This document shows positions 15,467 through 27,716 of a stretch of 64,000 nt of DNA, piece after piece. Source of the DNA: Terriglobia bacterium (GTDB lineage Bacteria; Acidobacteriota; Terriglobia; Bryobacterales; Bryobacteraceae). The stretch is taken from positions 165,555-229,554 of the forward strand of contig JAJPHN010000034.1 in assembly GCA_021325235.1 (NCBI GenBank), written 5' to 3'. A program made the position numbers and the translations under genes. Each line of letters starts with the position of its first letter. Within the stretch, counting starts at the first letter, position 1. The notes beneath the pieces are model-generated. The model saw only the letters and a list, made by a program, of their open reading frames with translations, did not search any database and was not told where the DNA came from.

Positions 15467-17545
15467 TTATCGGATCACACCCGTTTCGCGAAAGAGAATT
15501 CCGAGATTTGCGGTAATTCCGTACAGGCGCCCGCTGGCCACATCGGGCATCCAGAGTTGCCGGATACGGAGCGGCGGCAGCGCGCTGCGAACCAGTTTCC
15601 AGGACGCGCCCGTGTCATCGGTCTGATACAGCTGCCCGTACTCGACCGCATATGCCAGTCCCGGTTTGCCGCCAAACAAGACCGACGTCACTGTCGAGGC
15701 CGGAATCCCGCCCTGGCTGGCGTACCATTTGCCGCCGCCATCGGGCGACGAGTACAGACCCACGCGCGTCGCGGCCAGCAGCGTTGTGCTGTCGCCACCC
15801 GGTATGGCGATTTCGTTGACATCGCCGGCATTTAGCGGGAACGCCAGCGGCTGCCAGGTCTCGCCGCAGTCTTTCGATTCGAAGAGTCCTCCCGCTGTCC
15901 GCGCGATCATTCGTCCACTGGCATCCGGCGCAAACCAGACAGCGCTCACGGCCGGCGTGCCTTCCATCTTGGCCACCGTCCAGCGCTCGCCGGCATCGCT
16001 GCTCACCAACAAGCCGAGATCAGTCGCCGCCAGCACCAGGTCCTCACTGCCCTTCTTCATGGCGTAGAGCGCACTGACATCGGAGAGCGTCGCCTGATGG
16101 ATCTTGACGATCGGCTTGGGCGGCTTGGTAGCGCGGGCGGTGGCGGTGCGTCCGCGGGTGGTCTTCCGCACCGGCGCCGCTTTGGGCGGAGGCGGCTGAA
16201 TCGTCTCCATAATGCGCACCGGCAGCGGCTTCCAGAGATTTCCCGCGTCGGTCGACTTGAACATGTGCCGCGGTGTGGAAGCGATCAGGATGTTGCTCTG
16301 GCTCGGCAATCCGGTAATCGCCTTCAGGTGAACCCCGCCCAGCCCGTGCGTATCTTTCAGCCGGCTCCAGTTTTCGCCCCGATCGGCACTCTCGAAGATG
16401 CCGGTGGTATCACCTTCCTGCGTTTCGACCGCCACCAGTTTGTCGCCGGCTCGCGCGACGGCCGAGATCGAGCGGTCGACGTAGCCCTTGTTAATCGGCT
16501 GAATCGTCTCGGCCCCGTTATCGCTGCGGCCCAGCCCTTCATATTCAAATGCCAGGTACATTCGCCCGGGCTGCGAGGGATCGAAGACGATCGTGTTGGC
16601 CTGATAATCGCTCAGAGTCTTCCAGGTCGCGCCGTGATTGAGCGATTTGTACAACCCGGTTGTGGTGCCCGCGTAAATCACGTTTTCGCTCGAGGGATCT
16701 TCGCGAATCACATGCGTCCGCCGCGATGTATTCGGAATACCGAGCAGCTTCTTCCACTCTCCACCACGAGTGCCGCTCGCATAAATTCCGCTGCAGGCGC
16801 TGGCCAGGATATCGGAGGGATTTGCCGGATCGACAAAGATTGAAAAAACGTCGGAATCGTCAATCATTCCGGTATGGATCGATTCCCAGGTCTTGCCGCC
16901 GTCGGTTGTCTTCCAGGGCAGATGCGACGTACCGGCATAAATGATTTTGGGATCTTTGCTGTCGACCGCCAGCGCCGAGATGCCTTGCATCTCGAGATTG
17001 TCGGGATCTGAAATGCGCTTCCAGTCCTTGCCCGAATTTTCGCTCAGCCAGACTCCCTGCAGCGTGCCTGCCACGAACTCGGTCGGATCACTCGGCGCGT
17101 AGGCCAGTGCGCGAACGCCGAACTCGCTGATCTTCTTAACCGGCGTCCAGGTACGGCCGTCATCGTGGCTCTCAAACAAACCGCCGCCTCCGGCTGCCAT
17201 CATGCCCGCCAGGTAATGGCTCGGATCGTTCGGATCAATCAGCAGCGAGGAAATCTCGCTCAGATTGCGCTTGGGGAAATCGAGCAGCTCCCAGTTATCG
17301 CCCGCATCACGGCTGCGAAACAGCAGCGAATCCATGCCGCCCGCCAGCAGCACGCCAGCGTGATGCGGATCCACGGCCAGGCTGCGAGCCGTTCCTCCAA
17401 ACGGACCGGCAATCGCCCAGTCGTTGGGCGGCGCCGAAACCGCGTCCGCACCCGCAAACACACTCAGCGCCAGCAACGCACCGAGTGCCGAGGCCTCCAG
17501 CGCGCGTCGAATCATTTTCCGAGACATCTGTTTTTTGAAACTCAT
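15467..17545 (-). CDS. Secreted Asp-box (BNR/VPS10-like) propeller protein
   Basis: The 692-residue protein has a basic N-terminus, an export signal (LEASALGALLALSVFAGADAV) and many Asp-box repeats of the S-x-D-x-G-x-x-W form (SRDAGDNW, SHDDGRTW, SENSGKDW, TTDGGKTW, SADRGENW, SSDAGERW, SPDGGGKW, TDDTGASW). These point to one or two 7-10-bladed propellers like sialidase or sortilin folds. A Pro/Lys/Arg-rich stretch at ~448-485 (KAAPVRKTTRGRTATARATK and after) separates the two halves. Sialidase catalytic residues are not evident, so a binding or scaffold role is likely. It lies on the same strand 44 bases upstream of the OmpA-like pair. Confidence 0.82.
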   Translation of the reverse strand: MSFKKQMSRKMIRRALEASALGALLALSVFAGADAVSAPPNDWAIAGPFGGTARSLAVDPHHAGVLLAGGMDSLLFRSRDAGDNWELLDFPKRNLSEISSLLIDPNDPSHYLAGMMAAGGGGLFESHDDGRTWTPVKKISEFGVRALAYAPSDPTEFVAGTLQGVWLSENSGKDWKRISDPDNLEMQGISALAVDSKDPKIIYAGTSHLPWKTTDGGKTWESIHTGMIDDSDVFSIFVDPANPSDILASACSGIYASGTRGGEWKKLLGIPNTSRRTHVIREDPSSENVIYAGTTTGLYKSLNHGATWKTLSDYQANTIVFDPSQPGRMYLAFEYEGLGRSDNGAETIQPINKGYVDRSISAVARAGDKLVAVETQEGDTTGIFESADRGENWSRLKDTHGLGGVHLKAITGLPSQSNILIASTPRHMFKSTDAGNLWKPLPVRIMETIQPPPPKAAPVRKTTRGRTATARATKPPKPIVKIHQATLSDVSALYAMKKGSEDLVLAATDLGLLVSSDAGERWTVAKMEGTPAVSAVWFAPDASGRMIARTAGGLFESKDCGETWQPLAFPLNAGDVNEIAIPGGDSTTLLAATRVGLYSSPDGGGKWYASQGGIPASTVTSVLFGGKPGLAYAVEYGQLYQTDDTGASWKLVRSALPPLRIRQLWMPDVASGRLYGITANLGILFRETGVIR

Positions 17546-17608
17546 TTCTATTTTGAACGAAGCGGATCGAGATTCTCCATTCCCCGCTCCGGGAAACAGG
17601 CGGATACG

Positions 17609-18235
17609 CTATAGCAGGGCGTAGGCGCGCACCGGGAAGCTACCCATGCCGCGCACTTTCACGGGAACGGCTGAAAAGCGAAAGCCCACGGGCGGCAGCT
17701 CGCCCAGTTGGCACAGATGTTCGACAATCGGAATGCCCGCGCTCAGCAGTTTTGTATGTACCGGACGTCGGGCGTCTTCGGTGTCGTCGATATTCAGCGA
17801 GTCGATCCCCACCAGCAGCGTTCCTTGGCGCACCAGAAACTCGGCCGCATCTTCAGTCAGGTACGGATGGCCCTCGAAGTACTGTTCGGTTCGCCAGTGC
17901 CGGTCCCAACCGGTACGGATCAGAACAGCATGGCCGGCGATCGCCTGCTGCGGGATATGGGCGGCCAGCCGCGTGCGATCGATCCTGCGCCCGTCTTCCC
18001 AGGCCGCTCGAATCACAATGCCCGGAAGATCGGCCAGCAACTCGAGCGGAAGCTCGGCCAGGTCCGCGCCATCGTCAAACCGATGGAAGGGACTGTCTAA
18101 ATAGGTTCCCGTGTTGGCCACCATCTCGATCCGGCCAATCTGAAACTCCGTCCCGGGCGCATACTGCGAACGCGAATCCTTCCGGCTCAGGAAATCGCAG
18201 ATCAACGGCGCGGGCAGGCCTTTGTACGTCACCAT
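17609..18235 (-). CDS. Cyclase-family (kynurenine-formamidase-like) metal hydrolase, start uncertain
   Basis: The protein from the first ATG is 208 residues. It has the cyclase-family metal signature in variant form, NTGTYLDSPFHRFDDG, with Tyr where HxGTHxDxPxH has His, and later VGIDSLNIDD. The family hydrolyses amide or lactone bonds using Mn or Zn. The conserved N-terminal strand reads in frame upstream of this ATG (YIDLSHTVEHG at 18236-18268), but no ATG, GTG, TTG or CTG lies between it and an in-frame TAG at 18304-18302, which is the stop of the upstream gene. An ATT codon at 18280-18278 is the only near-start. Translation may begin there, or the annotated ATG may give a protein short of the DLSH motif. 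Confidence 0.72.
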   Translation of the reverse strand: MVTYKGLPAPLICDFLSRKDSRSQYAPGTEFQIGRIEMVANTGTYLDSPFHRFDDGADLAELPLELLADLPGIVIRAAWEDGRRIDRTRLAAHIPQQAIAGHAVLIRTGWDRHWRTEQYFEGHPYLTEDAAEFLVRQGTLLVGIDSLNIDDTEDARRPVHTKLLSAGIPIVEHLCQLGELPPVGFRFSAVPVKVRGMGSFPVRAYALL

Positions 18236-18301
18236 CCCGTGCTCGACGGTGTGGCTTAGATCGATATATTTGTGCGGAATGGGCGGTGTTCCTGTGGGCG
18301 G

Positions 18302-18727
18302 CTATTGCTTCGAGAGCTTATCTTTCCAGTGCTTGGCCAGACACTCGGCTACCGAATTTGCCATGTCCGTCTCCGAGGGATTCATCGCGTTTCGTTTCCG
18401 GCAGGTGTAGCTGAACATCACATCCTTCGATTTGTTATCCACCACTCTCATCGACACCTCGTTGTAAGCGCCGGTGTTCCAGGTGCCCGAAGTGATGGCG
18501 CTGGTTATGCCGCGGGCGAGCGAGCCTTCGTTGTCGCCATTGTGGAACTGGATCGTGTAGTCGGCCCGGTCTGGATCGGTTGTCACCGTAACCGGAACCT
18601 TCTTTTTCTCGAGCGCGGAGGAAAACGTCGGAGTAAATGGATTATTCGGATCCATGTACACGCGCTTTTGCTGCGCGCTCAGAACACAGGGCAGCAGAAA
18701 GACACACGCGGCCAGGAGCTTTTTCAT
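18302..18727 (-). CDS. Secreted hypothetical protein
   Basis: The 141-residue protein has a clear signal peptide (MKKLLAACVFLLPCVLSA|QQ; a lipobox is not convincing). The mature part (~121 residues) alternates short beta-strand-like and polar segments (VPVTVTTDPDRADYTIQF, YNEVSMRVVDNKSKDVMF) and ends in an amphipathic helix (SVAECLAKHWKDKLSKQ). I do not recognise the family; it faintly recalls small periplasmic beta-sandwich proteins. Its TAG stop is in the same frame as the cyclase gene immediately downstream. Confidence 0.75.
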   Translation of the reverse strand: MKKLLAACVFLLPCVLSAQQKRVYMDPNNPFTPTFSSALEKKKVPVTVTTDPDRADYTIQFHNGDNEGSLARGITSAITSGTWNTGAYNEVSMRVVDNKSKDVMFSYTCRKRNAMNPSETDMANSVAECLAKHWKDKLSKQ

Positions 18728-18739
18728 ATTGCGGCTATT

Positions 18740-18988
18740 CTATGTCAGATTCGTCACTCTTGAGAAACCCTGTTCGGCTTCTCCAGGCGGCTCGCCTCCG
18801 TCCTGGGCTTCGCTTTCGAGCACCTGAACCGCTTTCGCACGCGCCGCACTGCCCAACTGCTCTTCGATCTCCTGCGGCCGGATCGGCACGCCGAGCACAC
18901 CGGCGCCCAAAAGAAAGATTGCCAGCAGCAGTGGACGCAGCAGCGAGCGCACACCCGCCCACACACGGCGAGCGTTGTTTCGAGACAC
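18740..18988 (-). CDS. Small single-pass membrane protein
   Basis: The 82-residue protein starts at a GTG preceded by a strong AGGAGGAG four to five bases upstream, which is good evidence that it is translated. A basic N-terminus (RNNARRVWAGVRSLLR) is followed by one transmembrane helix (PLLLAIFLLGAGVLGV) and an acidic, Glu/Gln-rich tail. It carries a PIRPQEIEEQLGSAARAKAVQVLESE stretch in two parts (positions ~35-60) likely to be helical. No family is recognised. It sits 12 bases upstream of the secreted hypothetical gene, so the two may be cotranscribed. Confidence 0.65.
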   Translation of the reverse strand: MSRNNARRVWAGVRSLLRPLLLAIFLLGAGVLGVPIRPQEIEEQLGSAARAKAVQVLESEAQDGGEPPGEAEQGFSRVTNLT

Positions 18989-19026
18989 TTCTCCTCCTGA
19001 TCAGCGAAGGTGTTTTACACAAAAGG

Positions 19027-19260
19027 TCAGGAGTGTGCAGGAGGAGCGCGCGCCGGAGCTCGCCGGCTATACGGATCAGGCCGGATCAGCTGTGCTGAAG
19101 GCAGAGCGCAGCCGGGAATTGCGGTGAGCAACAGAATGAGCGTGAAGAACGCCGCTGGTACTGCGGGCGGTCCAGCGCAGAAAAGCAGCGCGCCGCACAG
19201 AAGCGCAATGAGCGCGATCAGAATGAGCCGCGCAAACAGACTCTGGCGAACCGCGCGCAT
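19027..19260 (-). CDS. Small two-pass membrane protein
   Basis: The 77-residue protein begins MRAVRQSLFARLILIALIAL. Two hydrophobic helices (~9-30 and ~33-52) are separated by AGPP, and the tail is Pro/Arg/Ala-rich (YSRRAPARAPPAHS). No clear ribosome-binding site is visible. I chose the internal ATG over an upstream start that would overlap the divergent dehydratase gene. Family unknown. It is the first gene of the long minus-strand run and faces the dehydratase across 44 bases. Confidence 0.5.
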   Translation of the reverse strand: MRAVRQSLFARLILIALIALLCGALLFCAGPPAVPAAFFTLILLLTAIPGCALPSAQLIRPDPYSRRAPARAPPAHS

Positions 19261-19304
19261 GCAGGCAGTCCCAGTATACGGAAGCTGCGCTGTAATGAAA
19301 GCAA

Positions 19305-20846
19305 GTGCTCTACGAGATCGAAAGCCCACCCACCAGCGAGAACGCCGTTATCCACCTGCACGAGCGCGACAACGTTGCCATCGCGCGCGTGCCGCTCTCC
19401 GCAGGCCAGCTGATACAAGTTGGGCAGCAATCCATTCACGTGCACGCGCCGATTCCCGCCGGGCACAAAGTCGCTATCGAAAATATTGCGACTGGCGCGC
19501 CCGTGCGCCGCTACGGCCACGCCATCGGAGTCGCAAAGGCGCCGATCGCAGCCGGCGAGCATGTCCATACGCAGAATCTCGCCTTTACAGAAATGCACTC
19601 CGGCGAACCGGAGCCGGTCACGGCCGTCCGCGGTCACGCTTCCAGTCGCGCCAGCTTTCTTGGTTATCAGCGCGCCGATGGCCGGACTGGCACCCGTAAC
19701 TACATCGCCGTGGTCGCGGCCAGCAATTGCGCCGCGCACACAGCCGAATCCATCGCGCGCACCTATGAGGGCGCACAACTTCCACCGCACGTCGACGGTG
19801 TCATTGCCTTCCCGCACGGCGAAGGCTGCGGCCACACCATCGGTCCCGATACCGAACAACTGCAGCGCACGCTCGCCGGGGTACTCGACCATCCGAACGT
19901 CTCCGCCGCGCTGATTCTGGGGCTCGGCTGCGAGGTGAACCAGATCAGCCATTATCTAGGCGACGCCGTGAGCGGCCTGTCGCACGCGAATCGGCTCCAC
20001 GGGCTTACGCTGCAGGAATCGGGCGGCACTCGCGCCGCGATCGAAGAAGCACGCCGGCACATCGATATCTTCATCGAACAGGCAGCAGCCGACAAGCGCG
20101 TCGAGGTGTCCGCCTCACAGATTTCTCTCGGCCTCAACTGCGGCGGCTCCGATTCATTTTCCGGAATCACCGCCAATCCGGCGCTCGGCGTCTGCTGCGA
20201 TCTGATTGTCGAGCAAGGCGGCACCGTGGTGCTTGCCGAAACGACTGAGATCTTCGGCGCCGAACAACTACTCGCGGCCCGCGCCCGCAACCCGGAAGTC
20301 GCACGCAAGTTACTCGAGTGCGTGGCGCGTTATAAGGCCTACCTGCGCCAGTTCGAAGGCAGCAGTTTCAACGACAATCCGTCGCCCGGTAATAAGGAAG
20401 GCGGCCTGACCAACATCATCGAGAAATCTTTGGGGGCGGTCGCAAAAGCCGGCGCATCCACCCTCGAAGATGTCGTCCGCTACGCCGAGCGCATTCGCTC
20501 GCGCGGCTTTGTTTTTATGGACACGCCGGGTTACGATCCAGTATCAATTACCGGCCTGGCGGCGGGCGGCGTCAACCTGATCGCCTTTACCACCGGCCGC
20601 GGCAGCGCCATCGGCTTCCCCAGCGTGCCGGTGCTGAAAATTGCGAGTAACTCGGCCACTTACAACCGCATGCGCGACAACATGGACGTGAACGCCGGGC
20701 GTATCGCCGAGGGCGCGCGCACCGTCGAGCAGGTCGGCCGCGAGATTTTCGACAAGCTGCTGGCCGTCGCATCCGGCGAACGCACCCGTGCCGAACTCCT
20801 CGGTCATCACGAATTCGCTCCCTGGCGCATCGGACCCGTCCTGTAA
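19305..20846 (+). CDS. UxaA-family sugar-acid dehydratase (altronate/galactarate type)
   Basis: The 513-residue protein joins an N-terminal SAF domain (~1-90, VIHLHERDNVAIARVPL) to the large altronate/galactarate dehydratase domain: FLGYQRADGRTGTRNYIAVV, HGEGCGHT, LGLGCEVNQ, LNCGGSDSFSGITANPALG, GNKEGGLTNIIEKS and the final TTGRGSAIGFPSVPVLKIASN. These enzymes remove water from hexonate or hexarate, giving 2-keto-3-deoxy acids in hexuronate catabolism. The conserved Cys residues (GCGH, GLGCE, NCGG) fit the metal or Fe site of the family. The start is a GTG at 19305 with only a weak purine stretch upstream. It lies upstream of a TonB receptor and glycosidase pair, which fits carbohydrate use, though the 155-base gap argues for a separate transcript. 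Confidence 0.9.
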   Translation: MLYEIESPPTSENAVIHLHERDNVAIARVPLSAGQLIQVGQQSIHVHAPIPAGHKVAIENIATGAPVRRYGHAIGVAKAPIAAGEHVHTQNLAFTEMHSGEPEPVTAVRGHASSRASFLGYQRADGRTGTRNYIAVVAASNCAAHTAESIARTYEGAQLPPHVDGVIAFPHGEGCGHTIGPDTEQLQRTLAGVLDHPNVSAALILGLGCEVNQISHYLGDAVSGLSHANRLHGLTLQESGGTRAAIEEARRHIDIFIEQAAADKRVEVSASQISLGLNCGGSDSFSGITANPALGVCCDLIVEQGGTVVLAETTEIFGAEQLLAARARNPEVARKLLECVARYKAYLRQFEGSSFNDNPSPGNKEGGLTNIIEKSLGAVAKAGASTLEDVVRYAERIRSRGFVFMDTPGYDPVSITGLAAGGVNLIAFTTGRGSAIGFPSVPVLKIASNSATYNRMRDNMDVNAGRIAEGARTVEQVGREIFDKLLAVASGERTRAELLGHHEFAPWRIGPVL

Positions 20847-21001
20847 GAGAATCCGGCTCTTGTAAGCAGCCCGGCCGCCCCTCGCCGTTAGACAAAAGTA
20901 AGAAACCTTCGCTCCTCGCGCGACATCACCCGGACAAGCAAGTTCAGGACAACAGCCGCACCTTCGGATGAGCAACGTCCGGTCGGCTGGTGGGGGTTTC
21001 T

Positions 21002-24333
<3,332 letters not shown>

Positions 24334-24334
<1 letters not shown>

Positions 24335-26388
24335 TGAGTGCATGGCGATTCCGGCTGCTTCCGGCGGCTCTCGCTTTGGCCGGAGCTGCGCTGGCGCAAT
24401 CCACTTTTGTACTGACGGCGGAGAGCCTGCAGCCCTATACGCCCGCTTACCTCGGCAACGGCGCTCTTAGTCTCGTGACGACGCCGCTCGCAACGGATGC
24501 GGCGCAATGTTTTGTCGCAGGCTTATACGACCATTCGCCGGGTGATGTGCCGCGCATCATCTCCGCACCGGCCTGGAACGCGGTCGATATCTATAACGGT
24601 TCGCATTGGTTGAACAGTCTCCACTCCTTTTCCACCATCGAGCAATATCGGCAGACGCTCGATATGCTGCACGGAAACCTGCAAACCTCCTATCTCTGGG
24701 CCGATGGAGAGAAGCGGATCGCTTTGCAATCGGAGGAATTCGTTTCGCGCGAGCGCGGCTCCATCGCCGCGTCCCGCGTTCGCGTCACCCCGCAGTTCGA
24801 AGGAACGCTCACCATCCGCTTCCCACTCGAGAACTGGCCACCGCCGCAACGCTACCAGCTGGCGCAAATCCAGCACCTTGATCCGGCAGCGGCACAGGAT
24901 CCCTGGAAGATCTGGTACCCCGGACGGCTCGATGTGAGAAGAGTCAATGTCGAAAGCCACGGCGACGGAGCCGTCTTTGCGTTATCAGGCAGCGCGCCCG
25001 GTTATCGGACGAACCTGGCCGAAGCCATCGCGATTAGCTGGACAGGCGCGCCGCAAATACAGATACACCAGCGAGAACTCGCCGGAGATCTCGAATTGCA
25101 TCTTCACGTGCGCCCCCGTAACACGTATACCTTCACAAAATTCGTTTCGTTGATTCGATCGCCAAATGATGAAACGCGGGCCGCCACGCAAAAAGCCATC
25201 GAAGCGCGCGCCCGCGGATGGGAATCGCTGCTGGCGGAAAGTGAAGCCGCTTGGGAGCACCTCTGGGAATCCGACATTATCGTCGAAGGCGACGACGAGC
25301 TGCAACGCGTCATTCACTCCATGCTGTTCTATCTGCTCGGGAGCGCACGCAAGGACCTCGACATGAGCACGCCGCCCATGGGACTAAGTTCTTCCGGCTA
25401 CTTCGGGCACATCTTCTGGGACGCCGACACTTATATCTTCCCTGCACTGCTGCTGCTCCATCCGGATCTGGCGCGGCCCATGGTTGCATTTCGCTCGCGC
25501 ACGCTCCCAGAAGCAGAACACAACGCACAACGCAACGGTTATCGCGGAGCAATGTATCCCTGGGAAGCGGACCCGGACGGAGTCGAATGCACCCCGCGCT
25601 TCGCGTTTCAGAATGCCAGCTCCGAGAATCACGTCAACGGCGATGTCGCGCTTGCCGCCTGGCAATACTGGCAGGCGACCGGCGATCATGAGTGGCTGAG
25701 CCGAGAAGCCTGGCCTGTTCTGCGCGGCACCGCGGATTTCTGGACCAGCCGCGTGAAATATGTGGCAGCGCGCGATCGCTACGAGATCGCCGGAGTCGTC
25801 GCAGTGAAAGAATCCGACGTGGGCGTGAGCAACGACGCCTACACGAATGCGGTAGCGAGAAGGAATCTGGAGCTTGCGCTCGACGCAGCTCGCCTCCTGC
25901 AACAACCGGCCAACCCCAAATGGCAGGAGATCGCGGCCAAACTGTTTGTACCCGAAACCGATTCGCCTCTGCTCTGGTTTCCGCTCGAGCTGCCTCACTC
26001 CCGGCAGCAAACGCAGGCCGCAATCGAACATTCTCTTTCCGACATCGATAAACAGCAAACCGGCGCCATGATGGGAACCGAATTTTACCCGATCCTGGCG
26101 GCTGAACTCGGCGATCGCACGCTCATAGGCCGCTTGCTGAAGCCGCTGGTGCTTCCTTATCTCCGGCCTCCTTTTCAGGTGATCGCCGAAACGCCCGATA
26201 ACCGGAATACAAGTTTCATTACCGGCGCCGGCGCGTTTCTCCAGCAATTCCTTTTCGGATACTCGGGTCTGCGCCTTACCGATCGCGGCTTAGAGCGCCG
26301 ATTCTCTCCCGTGCTGCCCCCGGGCGTGCGCAAACTGCGGCTCAAGAACCTTACAGTTCGGAACACGCGCCAAACATTCGAGTTTTGA
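24334..26388 (+). CDS. GH65-like glycosidase (PGGHG/acid-trehalase type), secreted
   Basis: The 684-residue protein has a signal peptide (LLPAALALAGAALAQ), an N-terminal beta-sandwich region (to ~285) and an (alpha/alpha)6 barrel. It carries the GH65 substrate motif GHIFWDADTYIFP (W362-D363), then MYPWEADPDGVE and KESDVGVSNDAYTNA, where E493 takes the place of the catalytic Glu of GH65 enzymes. The pattern is closest to protein-glucosylgalactosylhydroxylysine glucosidases and acid trehalases, hydrolases that release alpha-glucose, and less close to the phosphorylases. The start is set by a one-base overlap with the receptor stop, giving translational coupling. It probably acts in the periplasm on what the receptor brings in. 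Confidence 0.85.
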
Positions 26389-26466
26389 GTCCCCGCGACA
26401 GGATACTCCCGTTGCCATTCGAGTTGGCTGGCAGGTAGTTTAGAATCAGGAGAGGCAAGCACACGT

Positions 26467-26543
26467 CGGGGCGTAGCGCAGCCTGGTAGCGCACCTGCCT
26501 TGGGCGCAGGGGGTCGTGTGTTCAAATCACACCGCCCCGACCA
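26467..26543 (+). tRNA. tRNA-Pro (anticodon TGG)
   Basis: This is a complete cloverleaf. The acceptor stem CGGGGCG (26467-26473) pairs with CGCCCCG (26533-26539), followed by discriminator A and an encoded CCA (26541-26543). The anticodon stem CCTGC/GCAGG encloses the loop CTTGGGC with anticodon TGG at 26501-26503. The T-arm is GTGTG-TTCAAAT-CACAC. It stands alone between the glycosidase and greA. Confidence 0.97.
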
Positions 26544-26577
26544 GCACTAGCACTCTCACGCTTACTTACTCCGAACT

Positions 26578-26583
26578 TATAAT
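26578..26583 (+). promoter_or_regulatory. Consensus -10 element upstream of greA
   Basis: TATAAT matches the sigma-70 -10 consensus exactly. No good -35 is visible. Transcription would start near 26590, about 23 bases before the greA ATG. Confidence 0.5.
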
Positions 26584-26612
26584 GGACGCAGCAAACTCAT
26601 GGACGTAGACTC

Positions 26613-27077
26613 ATGGAGGATCTGAAGAAAAAACTGCAGGATGAAATCGCGGCGCTCGAATACGAATTACGCAACGAGCTCCCGAAAGAGATCCTCAAAG
26701 CGCGTGCCCACGGCGACCTGAGCGAAAACGCCGAGTACCACGCCGCCAAAGAACGACAAGCGTGGGTCAACGCACGGCTGGGACATTTACAGGCTCGTCT
26801 GCGCGATTTTTCGATGATCGACTTTTCGAAGATTCCCCGCGATCGCGTCGGATTGGGTTCCCATGTCGTCGTGCTCGAGCTCGAAAAGGACGAGCAGATT
26901 ACCTACGATCTCGTCACCAGCGAAGAAGCGGATGCCGCCAACGGAAAAATCTCCACCAGTTCTCCGATTGGCAAGGGCTTGCTCGGCAAACGCGTCGGCG
27001 ATACTGTTAAGATTCAGATTCCGGGCGGCGTGCGCGAGATGGAAATCATCAGCCTGACCACGATCCACGACGCGTAG
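26613..27077 (+). CDS. greA: Transcription elongation factor GreA
   Basis: The 154-residue protein is close to the usual ~158. The N-terminal coiled coil carries the acidic tip ARAHGDLSENAEYHAAKERQ, where D35 and E38 correspond to the catalytic pair that stimulates transcript cleavage in backtracked RNA polymerase. The C-terminal FKBP-like domain ends SPIGKGLLGKRVGDTVKIQI. No strong Shine-Dalgarno is visible. The gene is followed 12 bases later by a CDP-alcohol phosphatidyltransferase, probably in the same transcript. Confidence 0.97.
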   Translation: MEDLKKKLQDEIAALEYELRNELPKEILKARAHGDLSENAEYHAAKERQAWVNARLGHLQARLRDFSMIDFSKIPRDRVGLGSHVVVLELEKDEQITYDLVTSEEADAANGKISTSSPIGKGLLGKRVGDTVKIQIPGGVREMEIISLTTIHDA

Positions 27078-27089
27078 TAGGAGAGAAGT

Positions 27090-27716
27090 ATGACTTATAC
27101 GCGTGCCATCGGTTTGGCAGCGAATAAAGTAATCCGGCTGATCGTCCGCTTTCTCGCGCTCTCCAAAATCAATCCGAACGTACTTACCTTTCTCGGGTTA
27201 GTGATTAATATCGTCGCGGCCGCTTTCCTGGCAGTGGGTAACTTTCGCATTGCCGGCGCGGTGATTATCTTTGCCGGACTGTTCGATATGGTCGACGGCC
27301 GCGTGGCTCGCGCGACAAATCAGGTCACTCGCTTTGGCGGCTTCTTCGATTCGGTGCTGGATCGTTACTCCGATCTCGCCTTGTTAGTCGGATTGCTGGT
27401 CTACTATGGAACAATTAATCGTCCATCATATGTCGTACTGACGGCGATCGTCATGACCGCGTCCGTTATGATCAGTTACACTCGCACACGCGCCGAGAAT
27501 ATTATTCCAACCTGCAAAGTAGGTTTCCTGGAGCGCCCCGAACGCATCGTCTTACTGATCATCGGTGCGCTTTTCGACCGCATGGCGCCGGTACTTTGGA
27601 CCATCGCGGTGCTCGGTAATCTGACAGTGATTCACCGCATGATCTTCACCTACCAGGAATCGAAGCACCTGGAAAACGCTCAGCTGCGCGCTATTCCCAC
27701 CAATCGCGTCAAGTAA
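27090..27716 (+). CDS. CDP-alcohol phosphatidyltransferase
   Basis: The 208-residue inner-membrane protein has the complete family signature D-x2-DG-x2-AR-x8-G-x3-D-x3-D, at D66, D69-G70, A73-R74, G83, D87 and D91. About six membrane helices surround it. These enzymes use the signature aspartates and Mg to transfer a phosphatidyl group from a CDP-lipid to an alcohol such as glycerol phosphate or inositol phosphate. The acceptor cannot be told from sequence alone. GGAGAG lies five to six bases before the ATG. The 3' end overlaps the convergent acpS by eight bases. Confidence 0.93.
   Translation: MTYTRAIGLAANKVIRLIVRFLALSKINPNVLTFLGLVINIVAAAFLAVGNFRIAGAVIIFAGLFDMVDGRVARATNQVTRFGGFFDSVLDRYSDLALLVGLLVYYGTINRPSYVVLTAIVMTASVMISYTRTRAENIIPTCKVGFLERPERIVLLIIGALFDRMAPVLWTIAVLGNLTVIHRMIFTYQESKHLENAQLRAIPTNRVK

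Noticed and set aside
20845..20861. AAGAG/CTCTT inverted repeat after the dehydratase gene
   Set aside because: Only five pairs and no following T-run, so it is too weak to call a terminator.
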